Shown in pieces: positions 50,421 to 57,999 of a stretch of DNA of 64,000 nucleotides. The notes beneath the pieces were generated by a model. It searched no databases and was not told the DNA's origin. It saw only the letters and a program-made list of their open reading frames with translations. The position numbers and the translations under genes are program-made. The stretch is from contig JAFTYE010000002.1 in assembly GCA_017464805.1 (NCBI GenBank), forward strand, positions 1-64,000, written 5' to 3'. Source of the stretch: Clostridia bacterium. Lineage in GTDB: Bacteria; Bacillota; Clostridia; Oscillospirales; CAG-272. Each line of letters begins with the position of its first letter. Positions within the stretch are counted from its first letter, which is position 1.

Positions 50421-52139
50421 TTAGTCCTCTACAGGAGTAACGTAGTTGAGCTCGACGTAGCCATTGTCGATCAGAGTCTTGCAGACCTTATCCCACAGCA
50501 GAGCCTCGCGCACAGCCTCCTCGGTGTAGCCGTAGCTTTCCATGAAGTTCTCGTCGCCCTTCATTTCGCCGTACTTCTTCACGCCCTCGTCGTACTCCTC
50601 GTCGGAGATGGTCAAGCCGCCCTCATAGGTCTTGACAAACTGCCAGAATACCAGACGGTTGGTCACGTACTCCTCGGCGTCGATGGGCAGCTGCTTGTCA
50701 ATGTTCGTCTTGTTGTAGCCATATACGCTCATGGCGTATTCCTCTACCGTGGAAACGCCTGCCATCTGACAATACAGGGAAGCGTAACCGCTTGCTTCTA
50801 CGCTTCTTGCGAGGTAGTCGATGTTCCCGCGAACCTCGTCAATATATTTTTGCTTCAGCTCGGAAAGGGTCTCGTTGTCCTCGAATTTGGTGATAGTGGA
50901 TGCCTCGACCAGCGCGCCGAAGGCTGCCTGATACTCGTTGGCCGCGATCTGAATGTCGCGGGCGTCCTGCATGTCCTCCTTCAGACCCTTGAAGTAGTCC
51001 TCGTAGGTGGCATAGGTCTCGGTGTCGATGCCCAGGTAGTCCACGAACGCCTTCTCGGTGGTCGTTTCCTCGTCATCCTCGGTCTCCTCATTCTTATACG
51101 CCAGCGTGCCGTCTACCACATCCTGTGCCACAAAGCAACGAACGTTGGCCAGGCTGTGTACGGTCACGGTATACTCTACCTCGACCTTTGCGTCTTCGGT
51201 TTTAGGCTCCTCGGAGGAGTCGTCCTGAACGGTCAGCATATATTCCAGACGATCGGTAAATTCACGACCGAAGTTGTCCTTGGACTCGCCATCCAGATCG
51301 TTAAAGGAGGTCTTGAGGAAGGCGTGGAACAGGTTGGGGGTATCGCCCTGTGCGTCCTCCAGCGTGATGACCTCGGTCACCGCGTTTTCGGACAGCTCGC
51401 CGTACTCTTCCTTGAAAAGCTCGGCATAGTTTGCGTACTCGTCAGCCAGCTTGCCAACGTAGGTCACGACGATGATATCGCCGTAGTCCAGATCGCGGGC
51501 ATCCTCTGCCTGCCACTTATACTCTACGCTCACGAAAAAGACGGCTTCCTGGCCTGCAAGGGCAGAATCCTTATAATCCTCGGGGAACGTGACGGCGATA
51601 GGCGCGTACTTCGCGCCGACCTTCAGTTCGGCCAGACCATCATCCAACAGACCATTATACAGGGTGGAATACACGTTGGTGGAGGAGGTATACTGCCCCT
51701 TGCCGATCATGTAGTTCACGGCGGTGGTAACGTTCGCGCCACTGATAGCGGTCAGTGCCTTTACCTGCTCCTCGGTCAGTGCCTGGCCGTCGGTGGTCAG
51801 ACCGTCCTTGCCATACTTGGCGGTCTCCAGCGTGGAAGCCAGAACGCCCTTGTAGGTCAGGCCGATCATGTCGCCGCGGATCAGCTCGGTCTCCTCGGTG
51901 ATCTTTTTATAGAAAGCAAGAGCCGCCGCGAGTGCCGCATCGATCTCCTCGTTCACGTCCGCATCGGTGATGAGTGCTTCCAACTTCGCACAGTCAGCCT
52001 TCAGCTTCTCGGAAGCGTAAGGGGCCAGCGTAACGAACGGCGTCAAATCCTCCTTCTGATAATCGAAGCCCTTGTCGGCGCACGCGGCAACCGAGAACAG
52101 GGTCACGAGAACCAGAAGCATACATACGATTTTCTTCAT
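50421..52139 (-). CDS. Trigger-factor-like foldase lipoprotein (PPIase)
   Basis: 572 residues. Lipobox SVAAC (Cys20). The mature part has two FKBP-like segments: GDMIGLTYKGVL (about 110) with LFPEDYKDSALAGQEAVFFVSVEYKW, and GDIIVVTYVGKL further on with VEVEYTVTVHSL, both very like the trigger factor PPIase core (FPEDY...LAGKxAxFxVTV). A long helical C-terminus (DTETYATYEDYFKGLKEDMQ...YGYTEEAVREALLWDKVCKTLI) resembles the trigger factor/SurA substrate-binding arms. So it is a surface chaperone for secreted proteins, an extracytoplasmic version of trigger factor. A downstream ATG is favoured by AAAGGAAT; an earlier frame start lies in the leader. Confidence 0.8.
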   Translation of the reverse strand: MKKIVCMLLVLVTLFSVAACADKGFDYQKEDLTPFVTLAPYASEKLKADCAKLEALITDADVNEEIDAALAAALAFYKKITEETELIRGDMIGLTYKGVLASTLETAKYGKDGLTTDGQALTEEQVKALTAISGANVTTAVNYMIGKGQYTSSTNVYSTLYNGLLDDGLAELKVGAKYAPIAVTFPEDYKDSALAGQEAVFFVSVEYKWQAEDARDLDYGDIIVVTYVGKLADEYANYAELFKEEYGELSENAVTEVITLEDAQGDTPNLFHAFLKTSFNDLDGESKDNFGREFTDRLEYMLTVQDDSSEEPKTEDAKVEVEYTVTVHSLANVRCFVAQDVVDGTLAYKNEETEDDEETTTEKAFVDYLGIDTETYATYEDYFKGLKEDMQDARDIQIAANEYQAAFGALVEASTITKFEDNETLSELKQKYIDEVRGNIDYLARSVEASGYASLYCQMAGVSTVEEYAMSVYGYNKTNIDKQLPIDAEEYVTNRLVFWQFVKTYEGGLTISDEEYDEGVKKYGEMKGDENFMESYGYTEEAVREALLWDKVCKTLIDNGYVELNYVTPVED

Positions 52140-52295
52140 GGTATCATTCCTTTTATATGATGAATTTGAGAAAAAAGCGCAAAAAGAGCGCAGTTCCACA
52201 GTTTACCTAACTATTATAGCACAGATTTTGAAAAAAGCAATAGTTTTTTGTTTTTTCAGTACCTTTTCAAATATTCTTTACAAATTTTCCGTCCG

Positions 52296-52649
52296 TCAAT
52301 CGCCCAACCGCTCGGCAAACACCTCGCAAATGTAAGCAAACTCCTCGGGCGAATACAGCATCTTCTGCTCCTCGATGATGAGCTTGAGCTCCTCGGCGCG
52401 CAGAGCGCGGATCTCACGCACGAACGCGGCGGAAAGTTCCCGCCCGTCCTCAAGCCGCACGGTCTCGCCGTCCTCCTCGGGGGCCTCGATCACCTCGCCC
52501 GGCTCCAGGTCGGCGTAGGGGCCCTGCTGCTCGACTTCCTCGGCCTCAGCCAAAATCTCTTCAAGATCAAGCTCCTCGGCAGCCGTTCCTTCCGTTTCAA
52601 ATTGAGGGCGGTACTCCTCTTCCCTTTTGCGCTTGAAAAAACCGAACAT
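52296..52649 (-). CDS. Acidic hypothetical protein
   Basis: 117 residues starting MFGFFKRKREEE after GGAGG (an earlier ATG two codons upstream is too close to the site). Residues 15-65 are strongly acidic, with LDLEEILAEAEEVEQQGPYADLEPGEVIEAPEEDGETVRL; the C-terminal part is a helical bundle with LSAAFVREIRALRAEELKLIIEEQKMLYSPEEFAYICEVFAERLG. No family recognised. The basic/aromatic N-terminus may bind membrane or nucleic acid. Lies alone between the foldase gene and the trpB T-box. Confidence 0.65.
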   Translation of the reverse strand: MFGFFKRKREEEYRPQFETEGTAAEELDLEEILAEAEEVEQQGPYADLEPGEVIEAPEEDGETVRLEDGRELSAAFVREIRALRAEELKLIIEEQKMLYSPEEFAYICEVFAERLGD

Positions 52650-52735
52650 AGGCATATCCTCCGTCTTTTTCTGCCCTTATTGTACCAAATTTCAAAAGAA
52701 ATTGCAAGACGTTTGCAAATTTATCGTCAAACCCC

Positions 52736-52764
52736 TTGACAATTGCCCCCGTTTATGATAACAT
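52736..52764 (+). promoter_or_regulatory. Promoter of trpB
   Basis: TTGACA-N17-TAACAT, upstream of the T-box leader. Confidence 0.85.
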
Positions 52765-52770
52765 AAGCTA

Positions 52771-53001
52771 AACCGCTGAAGCAGAAAAAAGGCAACATCC
52801 TTGTTCGGAGCGAGTGGGGGACGGTGCGAGCCCCATCATCAAGCGTTGCGCAATATGGACTGCGGAGGTCGGCGTCAAATGCGCCGCGGGTGCTCCCGAA
52901 ACAGGGCAAGGGATATATCGGTATCCCGCAAAGGGCCGCAAGGCTGAACAAGGTGGCACCGCGACAATGATCGCCCTTGGGTTATCCCATGGGTGTTTTT
53001 T
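52771..53001 (+). promoter_or_regulatory. Tryptophan T-box leader of trpB
   Basis: Stem I holds GAGCGAGT and a GGTGCGAGCCCC apical region; a specifier TGG (Trp) followed by A is at 52856-52858. The T-box core GGTGGCACCGCG lies at 52952-52963, followed by a terminator stem CGCCCTTGGG/CCCATGGGTG and TTTTTT (52972-53001). Uncharged tRNA-Trp would switch transcription on. Confidence 0.92.
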
Positions 53002-53068
53002 GTTTCTTGGGGCATCTCAAGGCTAGCAAAAAAGCCCGACATTTCGTCAATGAAAAAGGAGAAGCATC

Positions 53069-54286
53069 ATGAAATTCAACGGCATTGATTTTGACACCTA
53101 TTTTAAGAACTATCCCGATGCGAATGGGTATTTCGGCAAATACGGCGGCGCATACGTGTCCGACGATCTGAAAAAGGCGATGGAAGAGATCACCGAGGCC
53201 TACTTTACCATCTGCAAATCCCGTCGCTTCATTGACGAGCTTCGCCGCATCCGCCGCGAGTTCCAGGGTCGCCCCACCCCCATTTCGCATCTTGAACGCC
53301 TCTCTTCCAAGTACGGCAACGTCCAGCTGTACGCGAAGCGTGAGGATCTGAACCACACGGGCGCACACAAGCTCAACCACTGCATGGGCGAGGTGCTGCT
53401 TGCCAAATACATGGGCAAAAAGAAGGTCATCGCCGAAACGGGCGCGGGTCAGCACGGTGTCGCCATGGCGACCGCCGCCGCATATTTTGGCATGGAATGT
53501 GACATTTATATGGGCTCGGTGGATATCAAGAAGCAGGCGCCCAACGTTGCCCGTATGAAGATCCTTGGCGCGAACGTCGTCGAGGTCACCCACGGTCTGG
53601 CTACCCTCAAAGAAGCGGTAGACTCTGCCTTCGAGGCGTATGCCAAGGACTACAAAAACTGCATTTATTGCATCGGCTCGGTCGTCGGACCGCACCCCTT
53701 CCCCATGATGGTGCGCGATTTCCAGAGCGTGGTGGGCATTGAAGCAAGGGAGCAGTTCATCGACATGACGGGCGAGCTTCCCGACGCGATCGTCGCCTGC
53801 GTGGGAGGCGGCTCGAACGCGGCAGGCTTTTTCTCGGGCTTCCTCAATGATCCCGTTGCCATTCACGGCGTAGAGCCGCTCGGTCGCGGCGCAAAGCTGG
53901 GTGACCACGCCGCCAGCCTGTCCTACGGCACCGAGGGCATCATGCACGGCTTCAACAGCATCATGCTCAAAGACGAAAACGGCGAGCCTGCCCCCGTTTA
54001 CTCGGTGGCAAGCGGTCTGGACTATCCTTCTTCGGGTCCCGAGCACGCGTTCCTGCACGACCTCGGCCGTGTCACCTACGGCGTCGCCGACGACGAGGAA
54101 ACCATTGACGCCTTCTTTGACCTGTCGCGCATGGAGGGCATCATCCCTGCCATCGAGAGCGCACACGCCGTCGCCTACGCGCTCAAACTCGCCAAGGAAA
54201 TGGGTCGCGGCTCGATCCTAATCAACCTCTCCGGCCGCGGCGACAAGGACATGGACTACGTCATCGAAAATTACGGCATTCGCTAA
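53069..54286 (+). CDS. trpB: Tryptophan synthase beta chain
   Basis: PLP enzyme joining indole and serine to L-tryptophan. 405 residues. [43 protein letters not shown] carries the PLP lysine in [17 protein letters not shown] is the phosphate-binding loop. Length and motifs match canonical TrpB1. No trpA, trpC or other trp gene is next to it, so this is an orphan TrpB, perhaps for using indole. AAAGGAG precedes the ATG and a tryptophan T-box controls it. Confidence 0.96.
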   Translation: MKFNGIDFDTYFKNYPDANGYFGKYGGAYVSDDLKKAMEEITEAYFTICKSRRFIDELRRIRREFQGRPTPISHLERLSSKYGNVQLYAKREDLNHTGAHKLNHCMGEVLLAKYMGKKKVIAETGAGQHGVAMATAAAYFGMECDIYMGSVDIKKQAPNVARMKILGANVVEVTHGLATLKEAVDSAFEAYAKDYKNCIYCIGSVVGPHPFPMMVRDFQSVVGIEAREQFIDMTGELPDAIVACVGGGSNAAGFFSGFLNDPVAIHGVEPLGRGAKLGDHAASLSYGTEGIMHGFNSIMLKDENGEPAPVYSVASGLDYPSSGPEHAFLHDLGRVTYGVADDEETIDAFFDLSRMEGIIPAIESAHAVAYALKLAKEMGRGSILINLSGRGDKDMDYVIENYGIR

Positions 54287-54295
54287 GCACAAAAG

Positions 54296-54321
54296 AAAAA
54301 AGAGCCTTTCGGCTCTTTTTT
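54296..54321 (+). terminator. Terminator after trpB
   Basis: AAAAAAGAGCC/GGCTCTTTTTT with loop TTTC. The same hairpin with reversed loop is at 55064-55089. Confidence 0.92.
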
Positions 54322-54325
54322 CTTT

Positions 54326-54425
54326 TATGCCCCCTCCGGGAGGGGGGACACCGAGAGGCGAACCGTCCGAAAAGGTCGGTGGGATATTCTTCCGGGAGGG
54401 GAGACTCCTCCCCTACCACATAATG
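54326..54425. repeat. G/C-rich palindromic intergenic repeat
   Basis: Contains CCCCCTCCGGGAGGGGG (54329-54346) and GGGAGGGGAGACTCCTCCCC (54396-54415), two strong inverted repeats about 60 bp apart. No gene is in this interval. Confidence 0.65.
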
Positions 54426-54431
54426 GCTCAT

Positions 54432-54762
54432 TCACCCAACCCGAACCACAAGGATCTTCTTCCCTGTGTTTTCGGCATACCGAATGGAATATTCACATCC
54501 TTTGGATTTACCGTCCCACCGCCAAAACCATATCCGCCATGTTGATCATTTCTTCATTACGCAAAAGCGGTGCGGCACGCCCGTACCGGCGATAATTCGG
54601 TCGTATCACCAATTTTGAAATACTGTTTTTATCGGCAAATTCCTCTGCCAAGCTATCTATTCCCTTTGCACCGCCTGTGATCATCAGCTCCACTTCCCTC
54701 GGGATATAGGGCGCAAGATCAAACGAAGTAATGCTGCGCGAACCAACAACACAAATTTTCAT
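54432..54762 (-). pseudogene. SLOG/DUF2493-like protein gene with a frameshift
   Basis: Starts MKICVVGSRSITSFDLAPYIP after AAGGAGAG; continues ITGGAKGIDSLAEEFAD, a typical YspA/DUF2493 SLOG Rossmann motif, to MADMVLAV. The original frame stops at 54508, but the next frame reads WDGKSKGCEYSIRYAENTGKKILVVRVG and stops at 54432, which is the expected C-terminus (LAxWDGxSxGT...GK). The 331-nt span is 3n+1, so one extra base or two missing ones near 54512-54520 (GGCGGTGGGAC) explain it. A genuine mutation or a sequencing/assembly error. Divergent from an XRE gene. Confidence 0.85.
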
Positions 54763-54812
54763 ACCCTCTCCTTTTTTATATATTTATATAAGTATATACC
54801 CAAATATGAGAA

Positions 54813-54841
54813 TTGTCAATAGGGTATACCTATATTAGAAT
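54813..54841 (+). promoter_or_regulatory. XRE promoter with operator inside the spacer
   Basis: TTGTCA-N17-TAGAAT. The spacer contains ATAGG-GTATA-CCTAT (54819-54833), a 15-bp 5-5-5 palindrome. A related GGGTATATAC is upstream of the divergent SLOG gene (about 54791-54802 on the minus strand). Confidence 0.78.
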
Positions 54842-54864
54842 ATATCCGAAAGAGAGGATATGGT

Positions 54865-55062
54865 ATGGTACGTTTAACCTTGCAGGAATATCTGAATAAA
54901 AATCATATGACACGCTACGCATTGGCGCAAAGCACAGGGATTCGTTATCATATCATCGACAAATATTATAAGAATAAAGTAGTGCGCTATGACGGATATG
55001 TGCTCGATAAAATCTGCACAGTCCTTGACTGCCGCATTGAAGATATTCTCACACATGAATAA
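54865..55062 (+). CDS. Small XRE-family regulator
   Basis: 65 residues, nearly only a Cro/C1-type HTH: LTLQEYLNKNHMTRYALAQSTGIRYHIIDKYYKNKVVRYDGYVLDKICTVLDCRIEDIL. The pattern matches short Clostridial XRE proteins (YozG-type). Start ATG with GAGAGGATATGG upstream. Divergent from the SLOG gene and followed by a terminator. AT-rich compared with the flanking genes. Confidence 0.85.
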   Translation: MVRLTLQEYLNKNHMTRYALAQSTGIRYHIIDKYYKNKVVRYDGYVLDKICTVLDCRIEDILTHE

Positions 55063-55063
55063 G

Positions 55064-55089
55064 AAAAAAGAGCCGAAAGGCTCTTTTTT
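55064..55089. terminator. Bidirectional terminator
   Basis: AAAAAAGAGCC/GGCTCTTTTTT with loop GAAA, between the XRE gene and the convergent cysK. Identical stem to 54296-54321 in opposite orientation. Confidence 0.92.
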
Positions 55090-55090
55090 C

Positions 55091-56008
55091 TTATTCAAAT
55101 ACCCCCGCAGAGAGATACCGCTCGCCCGTGTCGGGGAGAATGACCACGATGCGCTTGCCACGGTTTTCTTCGCGCCCTGCCAACTTGGCAGCGGCAAAGA
55201 GCGCCGCGCCCGAAGAGATGCCGCACAAAATGCCCTCGGTATGCGCGAGCTTTCTCGCGGTGGCATAGGCTTCCTCGGTGGAAACGGTCAAAATCTCGTC
55301 TATGAGAGCACGGTCAAGGTTCGAGGGCACGAAATTCGCACCGATCCCCTGCAAGCCGTGCGGGCCTGCCTTGCCACCCGAGAGCAGCGGAGAGTCGGCG
55401 GGCTCAACCGCCACCACGCGCAGGGCGGGATTCTTCGCTTTCAAGTACGCGCCCGCGCCCGAAAGCGTTCCGCCTGTACCGACGCCGGCGACGAAAATGT
55501 CCACCCGTCCCTCGGCATCCGCCCAGATCTCGGGGCCTGTCGTGCGCTCGTGCACGTAGGGATTTTCGGGGTTATCAAACTGCCCCGCGATCCACGCGCC
55601 GTCCATCTCCCGCGCAAGCTCCTTGGCGCGCTCGATCGCGCCGCGCATGCCGTCCTTGCCCGAGGTGAGCAGGACCTCTGCCCCGTAGGCGCGCATCAGC
55701 AGCTGTCGCTCACGCGACATGGTGTCGGGCATCACGATAATCACGCGGTAGCCCTTGGCCGCACCAATGGCAGCAAGGCCGATGCCCGTGTTGCCCGAGG
55801 TCGGCTCGATGACCGTGCCACCCGGACACAGGCGGCCGTCCTTTTCCGCCGCCTCGATCATGGCAAGCGCGACGCGGTCCTTGGCCGATCCGCCGGGGTT
55901 AAAGCTTTCCAGCTTGGCGAGCAGCTCTGCCCCAAGCCCTCGGCCGTAGCGACCAAGGGACAGAAGCGGCGTGCGCCCGATCAGTTCTTCGATTCCCAGA
56001 TATGCCAT
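55091..56008 (-). CDS. cysK: Cysteine synthase (O-acetylserine sulfhydrylase)
   Basis: PLP enzyme making cysteine from O-acetylserine and sulfide. 305 residues. PLP lysine in NPGGSAKDRVAL (about 36-48); PTSGNTGIGLA is the substrate-binding loop; GVGTGGTLSGAG binds the phosphate; GISSGAALFAA at the C-terminus. Start MAYLGIEE is set by AAGGAG. It is 10 nt after mnmA, so mnmA-cysK are co-transcribed, linking cysteine supply to tRNA thiolation. Confidence 0.95.
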   Translation of the reverse strand: MAYLGIEELIGRTPLLSLGRYGRGLGAELLAKLESFNPGGSAKDRVALAMIEAAEKDGRLCPGGTVIEPTSGNTGIGLAAIGAAKGYRVIIVMPDTMSRERQLLMRAYGAEVLLTSGKDGMRGAIERAKELAREMDGAWIAGQFDNPENPYVHERTTGPEIWADAEGRVDIFVAGVGTGGTLSGAGAYLKAKNPALRVVAVEPADSPLLSGGKAGPHGLQGIGANFVPSNLDRALIDEILTVSTEEAYATARKLAHTEGILCGISSGAALFAAAKLAGREENRGKRIVVILPDTGERYLSAGVFE

Positions 56009-56018
56009 CTTTTTCTCC

Positions 56019-57074
56019 TTATTCAATCACGCCGCCGCCGATTACCACGTCATCGTCGTACAAAACGACCGCCTGCCCTTGGGTGATGGCGCGCTGCGGC
56101 TCGTCAAATTCTACGCGCAGAGTGTCCTCATCCACCTGCCAAGCCGTGGCGGGCTGTGCCGCCTGGCGGTAGCGCACGCGCGCTTGCACGCGCAGGGGCG
56201 CATCCAGTCGGTCGGCTGCAATAAGATTGATGCGGTGCGCGGTCAGCGTTTTTTGATACAGATCGCGCTCCTCACCGAGCAACACGGTGTTGTCCGCAGT
56301 GTTGACCGCACACACGTAAGCGGGTGCGCCGAGCGCGATGCCTAGGCCCTTGCGCTGGCCCACCGTGTAGCGGATGATGCCCCGATGGCGGCCAAGCACA
56401 CGGCCGTCTGCCGACACAAAATCTCCCTCGGGGTACTGCTTTCCGCGAAAGCGTTCGATGAACTCGGCATAGCTTTCCCTTTTTACGAAGCAGATATCCT
56501 GACTTTCGGGACGGTCCGCCGCCGAAAAGCCCGCGCGCCGCGCCAGCTCGCGCACCTCGCTTTTGCAAAGCTCTCCAAGCGGAAAACGGATCTTTGCCAA
56601 CCGCGCCTGCGTGAGCGTATACAGAACATAACTCTGATCCTTTTCGGGGTCGAGGGCACGGCGCAGAAGAAACCGACTGCTCCCGTCGCGGGTAATGCGG
56701 GCGTAATGTCCCGTTGCCACATGGGAAAAGCCGTTCTCCGCGGCGTGCTCGAACAGGGCGGCGAATTTGAGGTTGCGGTTGCATTCGATGCAGGGGTTGG
56801 GGGTGCGACCGTTCTCATAGGCCTCGACGAAGGGCAGGATCACCTGCTCCCGAAAGCGTCCCGAAAAGTCACAGACCTCGTGCGAGATCCCCAGACGCTC
56901 GCAGACTGCGCGCGCTGAGGCAATGTCCTCGTCGGTACAGCAGGCGCTTTCCATGCCGTCGCAGTGGAGCTTCATGGTCACGCCTGCCGCCTTGCACTCA
57001 CGGGCGCAAAGCAGTGCACTAACGGCGGAATCCACGCCGCCACTCATGGCAACCAATATGCGATTTTCGTTCAA
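56019..57074 (-). CDS. mnmA: tRNA-specific 2-thiouridylase MnmA
   Basis: Adds the 2-thio group to the wobble uridine of Lys/Glu/Gln tRNAs. PP-loop MSGGVDSAVSALL near the N-terminus; the catalytic cysteine pair lies in GRTPNPCIECN and SQDICFVK; TGHYARI and YTVGQRKGLGIALG are family motifs. 351 residues. The start is TTG, preceded by GGGGG; no ATG is available. It follows the AraC regulator by 21 nt and precedes cysK. Confidence 0.96.
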   Translation of the reverse strand: MNENRILVAMSGGVDSAVSALLCARECKAAGVTMKLHCDGMESACCTDEDIASARAVCERLGISHEVCDFSGRFREQVILPFVEAYENGRTPNPCIECNRNLKFAALFEHAAENGFSHVATGHYARITRDGSSRFLLRRALDPEKDQSYVLYTLTQARLAKIRFPLGELCKSEVRELARRAGFSAADRPESQDICFVKRESYAEFIERFRGKQYPEGDFVSADGRVLGRHRGIIRYTVGQRKGLGIALGAPAYVCAVNTADNTVLLGEERDLYQKTLTAHRINLIAADRLDAPLRVQARVRYRQAAQPATAWQVDEDTLRVEFDEPQRAITQGQAVVLYDDDVVIGGGVIE

Positions 57075-57095
57075 AGGAATTCCCCCTTCCCCTTG

Positions 57096-57902
57096 TCACG
57101 GACTGACATTTTTGCGGTATTGTGCAGGCGCCGCGCCGTAACGGGCACGGAACATGCGGCTGAAATAGAACCGATCGCAGAAGCCGAGCGAGTCGCTGAT
57201 CTCGCGAATGGTGCGACGGGAAAGGCGCAGCTGCTCCTCCGCCACCGCCAGTACGCGGTGTGTGATGTATCGGCCAAGCGGAATGCCCATCTCGGCGCGG
57301 AAGGTCTTTTGCAGACGGCTGTCGGACACGAACAGCGCCTCCGCCAGCCGGGTAGCGGTTAGGTCGGCGCGCAAATTTTTTTCAATGTATTTGACCGCCT
57401 GCTTGATCAGCGGGCTGTACGTGCGAATCTCGCCACCGAGCGTACCGGACTGCTCGATTGCCTCACAAAGCGTACGGTATAGCAACTCCTTGAGTCCGAG
57501 CGCGCTCATTACATCGCCCGCACGCCAGCAGGCGATCGCGCGGGAAATGTCCTCTTTGCGCCCACACAGAACCACAGGCGCGCGCATGTCCTCGGTGAGG
57601 TCGCGGCGATTGTAGCAGAAGATGTTGACGTGGCAGTAGAGCTTTTCGAGGCTGTCCTCGCAGTTGTAGGAATATTCCAGCCCTGCGGGAATGACGTAAA
57701 TATTGCCGGGCAACAGAGAGATCGTCTTGCCATCATAGCGGAGCTCGCCGCGGCCGCTCTTAACGTAATAAACGCGGGTATAGGCGGCCTTGCCGTTCGG
57801 ACATTTCCAATCGCGGTCCAGGTGGGCGTAGGCAATTTCCGAAATGTGCATATTCATTTTTTCGGTTTCTCGGGCAAATGGGGCATTTTTTTCAATAATC
57901 AT
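57096..57902 (-). CDS. AraC-family transcriptional regulator
   Basis: 268 residues: N-terminal cupin-like sensor domain (MNMHISEIAYAHLDRDWKCPNGKAAYTRVYYVKSGRGELRYDGKTISLLPGNIYVIPAGLEYSY) and a C-terminal double HTH (about 168-265; KYIEKNLRADLTATRLAEALFVSDSRLQKTFRAEMGIPLGRYI and IREISDSLGFCDRFYFSRMFRARYG). It is divergent from the GH29 gene, and very likely activates it in response to the sugar it senses. GGAG precedes the ATG. Confidence 0.92.
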   Translation of the reverse strand: MIIEKNAPFARETEKMNMHISEIAYAHLDRDWKCPNGKAAYTRVYYVKSGRGELRYDGKTISLLPGNIYVIPAGLEYSYNCEDSLEKLYCHVNIFCYNRRDLTEDMRAPVVLCGRKEDISRAIACWRAGDVMSALGLKELLYRTLCEAIEQSGTLGGEIRTYSPLIKQAVKYIEKNLRADLTATRLAEALFVSDSRLQKTFRAEMGIPLGRYITHRVLAVAEEQLRLSRRTIREISDSLGFCDRFYFSRMFRARYGAAPAQYRKNVSP

Positions 57903-57951
57903 GTCAAATTCTCCATAAAAAATCCCGATTTTTTCATATCATTTTTCTTTC

Positions 57952-57980
57952 ATTATATGCTATCATAAGGACAAAGTCAA
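57952..57980 (-). promoter_or_regulatory. Promoter of the araC-mnmA-cysK unit
   Basis: Minus strand TTGACT-N17-TATAAT in the 97-nt divergent region. I see no clear -35/-10 for GH29, consistent with activator dependence. Confidence 0.85.
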
Positions 57981-57999
57981 GAGAAAGGCGGTATTTTTT

